Source: DATIXJ01 sp035518715 (GTDB taxonomy: Bacteria > Bacteroidota > Ignavibacteria > UBA10030 > SZUA-254). From it: a DNA stretch of 64,000 nt. Every line of letters starts with the position of its first letter. Position 1 is the stretch's first letter. A program made the translations under genes and the position numbers. Where the stretch lies: contig DATIXJ010000017.1 of NCBI GenBank assembly GCA_035518715.1, positions 13,885 to 77,884 of the forward strand, given 5' to 3'. This document shows positions 18,423-26,084 of the stretch, piece by piece. The notes beneath the pieces are model-generated. The model did no database searches. It was not told the DNA's origin and saw only the letters and a program-made list of their open reading frames with translations.

Positions 18423-19082
18423 GTGGCATTGCGTTTCGTCATCGTCATGCTCTTCGGCTTTGTTGTCCTTTCGTGCCGCGATGTGCAACCTCTGCCGGTA
18501 TCGACTCCGGTATCCGGTTATCAGCTGAACGGCATACTCACGACTTCCAACAGCATCCCCATTTCCGGCGCTCAGGTGATCCTCTATTATAACTATATTC
18601 CGGTCGATTACGGACCGGTTGATTCCATCCAGGTCGTTGTTCGCGATACCAGCGTGACCGTCGATGTGTCAGTCGTAACAACGGGATACGATTTTGTAGT
18701 GACATTATTCCACGGGCACCGGAGTGCCGGACCGCTTCCGCCGTATTTCTGGAACGGGACCGACGCGCGCGGAGCTCTGCGGCCGAGCGGTAAGTATCTC
18801 ATCCGGTATTCTCTGGGAAGCACGATCGTGAAATACTCCACCTTCATTCTGGAGGGGACTCCGACGGCAACGACCGATGTGAATGGTCTTTTTACCATCA
18901 CCGATGATCATTTTCCTATCGGTGAAGTGTTTGATGTATATAACGATGACGGCTCCTATTACGGAACGCTTGAGCTCATACCGAATGTTGCACTGCAGTT
19001 CCAATATGGAAGCCATGCATCGGTTTTCCCGTCCGTCGACCTCACTCCCGATTACATCACCTTCGGTGCATTTACACTCTGA
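18423..19082 (+). CDS. Lipoprotein with carboxypeptidase-regulatory-like and FlgD-like segments
   Basis: About 219 residues. The frame opens with GTG at 18423. TTG at 18429, with GAGGTG better placed 5 bases upstream, is an equally good start. The N-terminus LRFVIVMLFGFVVLSC is a lipoprotein signal. The mature part starts with a GYQLNGILTTSNSIPISGAQV stretch typical of carboxypeptidase-regulatory-like beta domains. It later has YFWNGTDARGALRPSGKY, as in the FlgD-like folds of T9SS-related proteins. It begins 3 bases after the pseudoprotease stop, so the two are co-translated. Surface anchoring is likely, and function is unknown. Confidence 0.7.
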   Translation: MALRFVIVMLFGFVVLSCRDVQPLPVSTPVSGYQLNGILTTSNSIPISGAQVILYYNYIPVDYGPVDSIQVVVRDTSVTVDVSVVTTGYDFVVTLFHGHRSAGPLPPYFWNGTDARGALRPSGKYLIRYSLGSTIVKYSTFILEGTPTATTDVNGLFTITDDHFPIGEVFDVYNDDGSYYGTLELIPNVALQFQYGSHASVFPSVDLTPDYITFGAFTL

Positions 19083-19088
19083 TCGAAT

Positions 19089-22000
19089 ATGATGATGCGT
19101 CGCTTCTGGGTTCTCACAGTTCTTCTTCCGGTTCTCTCACTCGTTGCGTATGCTCAGGACGATTTCTTCCATCCGGAACTCGACTGGCGGACCATCGAGA
19201 CCGAGCATTTTTCCGTCCACTATCATACCGGGGCGGAGCGAACTGCACGAGTCGTGGCGAAGGTCGCGGAAGATATTTACGAGCCGGTGACTTCACTCTA
19301 CCATCATAAGCCCGATGGGAAGGTGAATTTTGTGATCAAGGACGTTGACGACTACTCAAACGGCGGTGCGTACTTTTTTGATAACAAGATCGAGATCTGG
19401 GCGTCGGCGCTCGATTTTGATCTTCGCGGCACGCACAACTGGCTCCGGAATGTCGTCACCCACGAGTTCACGCACATTGTCCAGATCCAGACTTCGTTGA
19501 AATTCGGGCGCAAAGTTCCGGCATTGTATTTTCAATGGCTCCAGTATGAGTCGGAGCGCCGGACGGATGTCCTCTACGGTTTTCCCAACGGCATCGTCTC
19601 GTATCCGTTTTCGGGATATGTTGTCCCAAGCTGGTTTGCAGAAGGAGTGGCGCAGTATAATCGGAAAGAGCTCGGCTACGACACATGGGATTCACACCGT
19701 GATATGATTCTCCGGATGTATGCGCTCGACAGTACGCTCCTTTCATGGAACGAGATGGCGGTCTTCGGCAAGACAAGCCTGGGGAACGAATCGTCGTACA
19801 ATGCGGGCTTTTCGATCGTACGGTATATCGGTCAGCATTACGGAGATGACAAGCTCGAGGAAATCTCGAGGAACCTCTCGTCGCTCACAGCCGTCACGAT
19901 CGACGGGGCGATTGAAAAAGCGATCGGCAAGAGCGGAAGCGATCTCTACGACGAGTGGAAGAATGCTCTCATGAAAGATTATGCAGAGCGGACGGCGGGA
20001 ATGAGGAGCTCACTTGCCCAGGGCGAGATTGTCGGGGGCATCGGCTTTGGAAACTTCTATCCAACCTTCTCGCCAGACGGAAAAGCGTTCGCCTACGTCA
20101 GCAACAAGCACGCGGATTATTTCGGGCTGTCTTCTCTCTATCTGTACGATATGCCAACGAAGAAAGAGAAAATGTTGAAATCAGGGGTCCGTTCCACGCT
20201 TTCCTGGTCGCCCGACGGTACCAAGCTGTTCTACTCGAAACTCAGTCGTGATAACAGCCACTGGTCGAACCTCTTCGATGTATATGTCTATGATATATCC
20301 CGCGACGAAGAAAAACGTCTGACATTCGGTGCGCGTGCCAACTCACCGGCAATCTCTCCGGACGGAAAGACGGTGGTCTATGTGGCGGGAAGCGACGGTA
20401 CGCTGAATCTCTTCGCCATGAATTCCGACGGATCCAACATCCGCCAGCTCACGAAGTATGCGAACGGCGAGCAGGTCTATAATCCGAAATGGTCTCCCGA
20501 CGGATCGACGGTGATTTTCGATTATTCGTTTCTCGACGGGCGGGATATTGCGACGGTGCCTGCCGCCGGCGGCGAAGTGACGATGCTTCTTGCCACTCCC
20601 GACGATGAACGAAATGCCGTCTACACTCCGGACGGCACACATATCATTTATGCTTCCGACAAAACCGGTGTCTTCAATATTTATCAATATGATCTTCATT
20701 CGAAAGAATCCGAGCAGTTGACGAATGTTCTCGGTGGTGCGTTCATGCCATCGGTCAATGCGAGCGGCTCACTCGCATTCGCAACCTATACGTCCAGCGG
20801 ATACAAAATTGCCCTGATCGATTCGATGCGCTCACTTTCCCATCCGGTACCCTATCTCCGAAATTCCGGAAATGAAAGCGCCGACACCGCCGCGCTTGCC
20901 TCGGCAAAGAGCGCAGCCCCGACCCAGCAGTTCGACTGGGCGTCCCTCAGGTCGTATGACGACACGAAGCTGGTTCCGCTCAGGGATACAACATACAAAA
21001 CTGTTGCAACCGACCTGACGTTTGTTCCGCTTCTCCGTGTCGACAACTACAATCCGCGCAACAAAGGTATCGATGAAGTCAAGTTAGGCCTGTTTGCGTT
21101 CTCGTATGACATGCTAGACCAGTACGGCTTTAACCTCGGAGCAGCGATCAATAAGGGCGGTGAGCGCGATCTGTTTCTCTCGTTCGATTATCGCGGCAAG
21201 ATACCGGGACTCTTTCAGCTTGGACTCGAACCCGCTTTATCCTTCGAGGCATATAACATCACGCGCAATGCCGACAGCTTTGTGGCCCTTCCGACCGATA
21301 CCATCGGAGTCGGGGTCTGGTACAATTTCCTCGAGTTCGATCTCGCGCTCAAGCAGAAAATTATCAATGAAGCAACCGATCTTGAGATTCGTTATGCGCA
21401 CAGCCGGTATACTGCATCGATCGATGCATTCTCACTTCCTGCAACCGGTCAGCTTGTGCCTGCATTCAGTGAGCTCTATCTCATCGGCAACGATCTCTCT
21501 CTGACGCTGAATATTGAAGCGCTGGTTCCATCGAGAACATCCGAGATCAACCCGGTCGGAAGAAAAATCCGGGTACGGTATGATTATGAGGCAAACAAAT
21601 TCAACCCGACGGGCCAATATGCCGTCGACCCGGCAAGCGGGCTTCTTCTTCCCGAATACGAACAGATCAATATGCACCGTCTGGAATTGAGCTGGCGGGA
21701 ATCGCAGGAACTGCCCGGATGGACACACACGCTCTCCGGTCAGCTCCGCGGCGGGACGATATTCGGTCCGCCGGTAGACGATTTTTTTGATTTCTACATC
21801 GGGGGGCTCGAGGGGATGAAGGGCTATCCGTTCTATTCACTCGGCGGAAACGAATATGTGTACGGAAATCTGACGTACCGGTTTCCGGTCGACGAGCATC
21901 TTGATTTTCGTGTGCTGCAGTTGTACTTTGACAAGCTCTATGCGGCATTCTACGGCGACGTCGGCGATGCCTGGTCGGGCGGAGGACTGGAAGGGCGCAA

Positions 22001-22196
22001 CTACAAACGGGATGCAGGCATGGAGTTACGGCTGGAGGCATTTTCCTATTATGCTTTCCCGACGAGAATATTTTTCAATGCGACGTACGGATTCGATCAG
22101 TTCACGCACTACGTTCAGAGTACCAATACGACCGTTACCTATGGCAAGGACTGGAACTTCCATTTCGGTGTTCTGTTCGGATTCGATCTCGATTAA
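19089..22196 (+). CDS. Outer-membrane fusion: gluzincin-type metallopeptidase, PD40 propeller and C-terminal barrel
   Basis: A 1035-residue protein with a signal peptide ending at AYAQD. An N-terminal peptidase-like domain carries H125-E126-x-x-H129 (VVTHEFTHIVQ), with a glutamate 56 residues on (E185 in WFAEGVAQY). This is the zinc-site pattern of gluzincins such as M1 enzymes. It is followed by at least five TolB/PD40 propeller repeats (FSPDGKAFAYVS, WSPDGTKLFYS, ISPDGKTVVYVAG, WSPDGSTVIFDYS and similar). From about residue 640 the sequence becomes beta-barrel-like. It ends LLFGFDLD after strands containing GTIFGPPVDDFFDFYIGG and VYGNLTYRFP, resembling Omp85/surface-antigen barrels. A surface or periplasmic protease tied to its own barrel is the plain reading, and the substrate is unknown. 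Confidence 0.8.
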   Translation: MMMRRFWVLTVLLPVLSLVAYAQDDFFHPELDWRTIETEHFSVHYHTGAERTARVVAKVAEDIYEPVTSLYHHKPDGKVNFVIKDVDDYSNGGAYFFDNKIEIWASALDFDLRGTHNWLRNVVTHEFTHIVQIQTSLKFGRKVPALYFQWLQYESERRTDVLYGFPNGIVSYPFSGYVVPSWFAEGVAQYNRKELGYDTWDSHRDMILRMYALDSTLLSWNEMAVFGKTSLGNESSYNAGFSIVRYIGQHYGDDKLEEISRNLSSLTAVTIDGAIEKAIGKSGSDLYDEWKNALMKDYAERTAGMRSSLAQGEIVGGIGFGNFYPTFSPDGKAFAYVSNKHADYFGLSSLYLYDMPTKKEKMLKSGVRSTLSWSPDGTKLFYSKLSRDNSHWSNLFDVYVYDISRDEEKRLTFGARANSPAISPDGKTVVYVAGSDGTLNLFAMNSDGSNIRQLTKYANGEQVYNPKWSPDGSTVIFDYSFLDGRDIATVPAAGGEVTMLLATPDDERNAVYTPDGTHIIYASDKTGVFNIYQYDLHSKESEQLTNVLGGAFMPSVNASGSLAFATYTSSGYKIALIDSMRSLSHPVPYLRNSGNESADTAALASAKSAAPTQQFDWASLRSYDDTKLVPLRDTTYKTVATDLTFVPLLRVDNYNPRNKGIDEVKLGLFAFSYDMLDQYGFNLGAAINKGGERDLFLSFDYRGKIPGLFQLGLEPALSFEAYNITRNADSFVALPTDTIGVGVWYNFLEFDLALKQKIINEATDLEIRYAHSRYTASIDAFSLPATGQLVPAFSELYLIGNDLSLTLNIEALVPSRTSEINPVGRKIRVRYDYEANKFNPTGQYAVDPASGLLLPEYEQINMHRLELSWRESQELPGWTHTLSGQLRGGTIFGPPVDDFFDFYIGGLEGMKGYPFYSLGGNEYVYGNLTYRFPVDEHLDFRVLQLYFDKLYAAFYGDVGDAWSGGGLEGRNYKRDAGMELRLEAFSYYAFPTRIFFNATYGFDQFTHYVQSTNTTVTYGKDWNFHFGVLFGFDLD

Positions 22197-22209
22197 TGAA
22201 AGGTCTTGT

Positions 22210-23181
22210 ATGAAAATTCCCGCGTGCTGTCTCATCGCATCGTTGTTCCTCATTTCCCGGGCATTCTGCGGCGACGACGGATCAGTCCATCTTACGGGGA
22301 ACCGTCACATTGATTTTTTCGGAACTCCGGCACAGCAGCTCGCATTTTCGTCTCCGGGGTCCCTGGCACTCGATGTCCTCTCGGCGTCGAATGAGGAAGT
22401 GGGAACCCGCAGATCGCCCTGGCTTGCAGGTGCCATGTCTCTCGCCGTCCCGGGGTCCGGCGAAATTTATTCACAGCAATATCTTCGCGGTGCCCTGTTC
22501 ATTGCCGCGGAAGCGGCTTCGTGGTTCTTCCACATTTCCTACGGCAAGAAGGGAGACAATCAGGAAGTTCTGTTCGAGAGTTACGCCAACGCACACTACA
22601 GTGTCGTTCGCTATACCAACTGGACACTGAATCATCTCGCCATCCTGTCGTCGAACGGAAGTCTTCCCTATAGCGAGTCCCAGTATGCCCAGCTCATTTA
22701 CGGTACGACGACCCTCCCGGACCCGAGTAAAGTACCCCCGCCGTTCAGCGACGTCCACTGGGATGAACTCAATGCCATGGAATCCGATATCGGCAGTGTT
22801 CCGGGAAGCGGATACTCTCACCAGCTCCCATTCTACAATACTCAGCAGTATTATGAACTGATCGGAAAGTATAACGAATTCAGCCGCGGCTGGGATGATG
22901 CGAACCCTTCAGATCCTCGTGATCAGATTGTCCCACTGGTGAGCACGTCGAACGAAATGTTCATTTATCACGACATGCGCGCGCAGGCGAACAACTATTA
23001 CGACGTCGCGACGACCTTTGCGAGTGTGATCGTGGCAAACCATATTCTGAGTGCGATCGACGCGTTCTGGGCGGCAACGCAATACAACAGCTCGCTTCAT
23101 GCCGATATTCACATCAACATGCAGCCGAGTCCGCAGGGATATGTCCCCGTGACGGAGGCGGTCCTTCAATACGATTTTTAG
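22210..23181 (+). CDS. DUF5683-like secreted or membrane protein
   Basis: The start at 22210 is chosen because MKIPACCLIASLFLISRAFC is a clear signal sequence, AAAGG lies just upstream, and the longer open frame lies inside the preceding gene. The 323-residue protein has the segment RSPWLAGAMSLAVPGSGEIYSQQYLRGALFI. This is typical of DUF5683-type proteins of Bacteroidota, with a glycine/proline-rich turn between two hydrophobic helices. A further hydrophobic helix is near the C-terminus (FASVIVANHILSAIDAFWAA). Function is unknown. It lies 13 bases after the peptidase/barrel gene and converges with lptG across a 124-base gap lacking an obvious T-tract terminator. Confidence 0.7.
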   Translation: MKIPACCLIASLFLISRAFCGDDGSVHLTGNRHIDFFGTPAQQLAFSSPGSLALDVLSASNEEVGTRRSPWLAGAMSLAVPGSGEIYSQQYLRGALFIAAEAASWFFHISYGKKGDNQEVLFESYANAHYSVVRYTNWTLNHLAILSSNGSLPYSESQYAQLIYGTTTLPDPSKVPPPFSDVHWDELNAMESDIGSVPGSGYSHQLPFYNTQQYYELIGKYNEFSRGWDDANPSDPRDQIVPLVSTSNEMFIYHDMRAQANNYYDVATTFASVIVANHILSAIDAFWAATQYNSSLHADIHINMQPSPQGYVPVTEAVLQYDF

Positions 23182-23305
23182 TGCCATCGCAACTGATTGT
23201 AGCGGGCAACGCGAAGCTAAAATTATTGTGGCATTGAGCACCCCGCCGGTTCCTGTCGGGATCGGGTTCCAGAGATGAGTTGAAAAAGGAGATATGTCCG
23301 GGAAG

Positions 23306-24391
23306 TTACTTCGGAACGCGCAGGAGTGTGTAAATTCCTGCCGCGAGAAAGAGGATGTTCGCCAGCCATGCCGTGAGGAGCGGATCAAGATCCCCGTTAT
23401 AACCGAACGCCTGGCTGATCTGCAGAAAAATGATGTAGAGGAAACAAATGCCGATTGCGATGGCGAACTCGATCCCGAGCCCGCTCCGGCGCTTCACGGA
23501 TGAGAACGGCACGCCGAATAGGACGACGATAACGCTGGCAAACGGGAAGGCGATCTTGCCATAGAAATCGACGAGCCACCTGGACACCTCATGTCCCGCA
23601 CGCTGCTGGTTGTCGATGAACTGCTTCAGGTCTGTATAGTCCATTTCTTCCGGTTTTTCCTGCTTCTTCCGTATATCCTCCGGTGAAAAATTCAGCTTGC
23701 CGATCGAAAGGAAGGGGAATTTCGTAATGGTCTCGTGTTCACCCTGAAAGGTCCGCTCGACTCCGTTGATCAGCTTCCACGTATTCAGCACCGGGTTCCA
23801 TTCCATCTGATCCGCATCGTACCGGTCAACGAGTCGTGTGGGATTGAGGGAATCAAAATCCTGTATGCTTACCTGGAGTGCCATGTTCCGTGGTTCATCA
23901 AATAACCCGATCGACAGGATGCGCGTTCGTGAATCCTGTATGAAGATGTTGTTCCGCGAGACATACTCGATATCTTTTTGAAAATAGATGCGTCCGATCT
24001 CGTACTTCTTCTTGTTCGCAAACGGAACGACCCAGCCGTTGAAATAGATCGATCCCAAACTTACCAGCAGTGCAAATATGAGGAGGGGAGCCATGAACCG
24101 GTATAGGGAGACGCCGCCGGATTTCAACGCGCTCAGCTCGTTGTATGTGGAGAGGCGTCCCGTGGTGAACAATGCCGACATGAGCATCGCCATCGGTATC
24201 ATCAGTTTGATAATTTCCGGAATGAAGTAGAGGTAATACGTGGCGATCATTCCCACCGAGGCATGCTTGTCGAGAAAGTCATCGAGATTGTCCATCATGT
24301 TCACGGCGACGAAGATGATGGTGAAGATGACCAGCGAATAGACCATGGTCATGACGAACTGCCGGAGGACGTATCGATCGATCCTGGTCAT
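23306..24391 (-). CDS. lptG: LptF/LptG-family permease (second of pair)
   Basis: A 361-residue YjgP/YjgQ-family inner-membrane protein. In the family, two such proteins pair with ATPase LptB to pull lipopolysaccharide from the inner membrane. The ATG at 24391 is preferred because it gives the family start MTRIDRYVLRQF and lies 4 bases after the lptF stop. Three hydrophobic segments occur in the N-terminal third (including YSLVIFTIIFVAVNMM and LMIPMAMLMSALFTTGRLS) and three near the C-terminus. Between them is a beta-rich periplasmic region of about 150 residues. The assignment as LptG rather than LptF rests on gene order only. Confidence 0.85.
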   Translation of the reverse strand: MTRIDRYVLRQFVMTMVYSLVIFTIIFVAVNMMDNLDDFLDKHASVGMIATYYLYFIPEIIKLMIPMAMLMSALFTTGRLSTYNELSALKSGGVSLYRFMAPLLIFALLVSLGSIYFNGWVVPFANKKKYEIGRIYFQKDIEYVSRNNIFIQDSRTRILSIGLFDEPRNMALQVSIQDFDSLNPTRLVDRYDADQMEWNPVLNTWKLINGVERTFQGEHETITKFPFLSIGKLNFSPEDIRKKQEKPEEMDYTDLKQFIDNQQRAGHEVSRWLVDFYGKIAFPFASVIVVLFGVPFSSVKRRSGLGIEFAIAIGICFLYIIFLQISQAFGYNGDLDPLLTAWLANILFLAAGIYTLLRVPK

Positions 24392-24395
24392 GGGG

Positions 24396-25781
24396 TCATA
24401 CTGTCGTCTGCGCGTTTCCTTCCGGCGGTCTGAGCCATTTCGGAAGGAATTTCCTGAAGAATGCCCATGGTATGGTTGGGGTTTCACGTCCCATCCGTAT
24501 TGTCAGATACAACCCGAGAACGCTGAGGAAGATGTTCGCCGCCCACATGCCGAACCAGGGGCTGATGTATCCGCGGTCGGCGAGTTTTTCTCCGCCGATC
24601 AGCGATGCCCAGTAAATGACGAAGAAGCCAAGACTAAGCGAAGCCGCGACGCCGAAAGTGCCGCGTCGGGCGACAATCCCAAGCGGTGCTCCGATGAACA
24701 CGAAGACGAGGCATGCCGCCGGTATGGAATATTTCTTGTTGATCTCGACAAGATACGAATCGATTCGCTTCTGATTATAATCGATGAACGAAAGTCCGTT
24801 GTTGATCGTTGCCTGCATCATGCGCTCGGTAGCGAGCGCCATACCGATTGCCCGGAGCCGCGTCGTCGGGGCGGTCTGGAGCGAGTGGGGGATCCGCGGA
24901 TCGAACAACATGTTTCCGACGATCGGCGATGCTGACTGGAAGATCTTCACACTTGCGTCGCGGTCCTGCTCTTCGAGGATACGGACACTGTCCTGCATTG
25001 CCTGTGCGCTCAGTTCCCGATCACCGCGATCGATGCTGTTTTCTCCCGTCCGCTCGAAGTCGAATCCTTCAGCACTCATGATGATCCGGTGGCGAGTGAA
25101 GTTCATCCTGCGGTACAAGTCCCTGTCGTGAACGCCGACTTGATGTATTTCGCCGTCGAAGAGATCCATGATGAGCTTACGGTAATCCGGTGTAAATGAA
25201 ACTTTTCCGCGCTGGGCTGTGACTACGACGTCGGTCGTCGGATCGGTGTAATCATAAATCGTGACGCCTTCCAGATCGTTCGAATTCTCGAACGTCTTGC
25301 GGACGATAATGCTGTATCCCTGTATGTCCTGAGAAAAGAGCCCGGGCAGAAGCGTGAGCGTCGGCTTCGTGCGCCGAATATCGATCATGAGCACCTTGAA
25401 CCGGTGGTTTGCTTCGGGAAGGACGTCATTGTTGAAGAGGAGGACGAGATACGTCACCGCAAGCGAAGCAAGAATCACGGGCGCCATCATGCGGTAGAGA
25501 CTCACGCCGCTCGCCTTCATGCTGGTAATTTCATTTTGCGACGAGAGTTTTCCGAACGCCATAAGAGTGGCAACCAGGACCGCCATCGGTACCGCGAGAA
25601 CGACCATCCATGATAGGCTTAACGCAAGAAGCTCCGCGATGACCCACGCACTAAGGCCTTTTCCGACAAGCTGATCGACCGCGCGCATGAGAAACTGGAG
25701 AAGAAAGATGAAAACCAGAGTCAGGAAGGAAAAAAAGAACGGGCCGACATGCGTCCGGAGGATGTAGAGAGACAGCTTCAT
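24396..25781 (-). CDS. lptF: LptF/LptG-family permease (first of pair)
   Basis: A 461-residue YjgP/YjgQ-family permease with an N-terminal hydrophobic hairpin (FFFSFLTLVFIFLLQFLMRAV) and the family motif LVATLMAFGKLSSQNEITSMKASGVS, seen here in parts. A long periplasmic jelly-roll-like region and C-terminal helices (VFIGAPLGIVARRG, NIFLSVLGLYLTIRM) complete it. It is longer than typical LptF because the central region carries an extra, charge-rich segment (around residues 250-290). It is translated just ahead of lptG. A promoter lies directly against its ATG (25790-25818), leaving almost no untranslated leader. lptB, lptC and lptA are not in the window. Confidence 0.85.
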   Translation of the reverse strand: MKLSLYILRTHVGPFFFSFLTLVFIFLLQFLMRAVDQLVGKGLSAWVIAELLALSLSWMVVLAVPMAVLVATLMAFGKLSSQNEITSMKASGVSLYRMMAPVILASLAVTYLVLLFNNDVLPEANHRFKVLMIDIRRTKPTLTLLPGLFSQDIQGYSIIVRKTFENSNDLEGVTIYDYTDPTTDVVVTAQRGKVSFTPDYRKLIMDLFDGEIHQVGVHDRDLYRRMNFTRHRIIMSAEGFDFERTGENSIDRGDRELSAQAMQDSVRILEEQDRDASVKIFQSASPIVGNMLFDPRIPHSLQTAPTTRLRAIGMALATERMMQATINNGLSFIDYNQKRIDSYLVEINKKYSIPAACLVFVFIGAPLGIVARRGTFGVAASLSLGFFVIYWASLIGGEKLADRGYISPWFGMWAANIFLSVLGLYLTIRMGRETPTIPWAFFRKFLPKWLRPPEGNAQTTV

Positions 25782-25789
25782 AGGGGTGC

Positions 25790-25818
25790 AATATATGCCG
25801 AATTCGACTATTTCACAA
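25790..25818 (-). promoter_or_regulatory. Promoter abutting the lptF start
   Basis: On the minus strand TTGTGA (25818-25813), 17 bases, TATATT (25795-25790). Transcription would begin about 25783-25785, within a few bases of the lptF ATG (25781). No Shine-Dalgarno sequence precedes that ATG, which fits a leaderless mRNA. Confidence 0.55.
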
Positions 25819-25929
25819 ACGTTTTTCGGTTCTCAGAAGATGGTGGAATGAGCATCCCCGGAAAAATATGCCTGTGCGACTTTCGTTTTCACCATTTTCC
25901 CGTTCTTGGTGTGCGAAAGCACCATCTGT

Positions 25930-25958
25930 TTGCAATTCATAATGGTTTTTCATACTTT
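25930..25958 (+). promoter_or_regulatory. Candidate sigma70 promoter for sprA
   Basis: TTGCAA (25930-25935), 17 bases, TACTTT (25953-25958). It would give a leader of about 120 bases before the proposed sprA start. The match is moderate. Confidence 0.35.
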
Positions 25959-26084
25959 TTACACAGCGGTTTCGTTCGGCTGAAACCAAAATTTTTTTAA
26001 CCCTCGAAAGGAGCAATTCGTATAGGTTCTTGAGATCGGTTCTGCAGTTGCCGGCCCTGAAGTTTCACACAATCATTCCGGCAG

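Larger units (their letters stand above)
25782..26084. other. Divergent intergenic region between lptF and sprA
   Basis: 303 bases holding leftward and rightward promoter candidates (25790-25818 and 25930-25958). An AAAGGAG ribosome-site-like sequence at 26007-26013 has no ATG, GTG or TTG at a normal distance. The region is clearly more AT-rich than its neighbours. No RNA gene or credible ORF is seen. Confidence 0.6.

Noticed and set aside
23221..23275. GC-rich partial inverted repeats between the DUF5683-like gene and lptG as a bidirectional terminator
   Set aside because: The stem is short and imperfect and no T tract follows on either strand.
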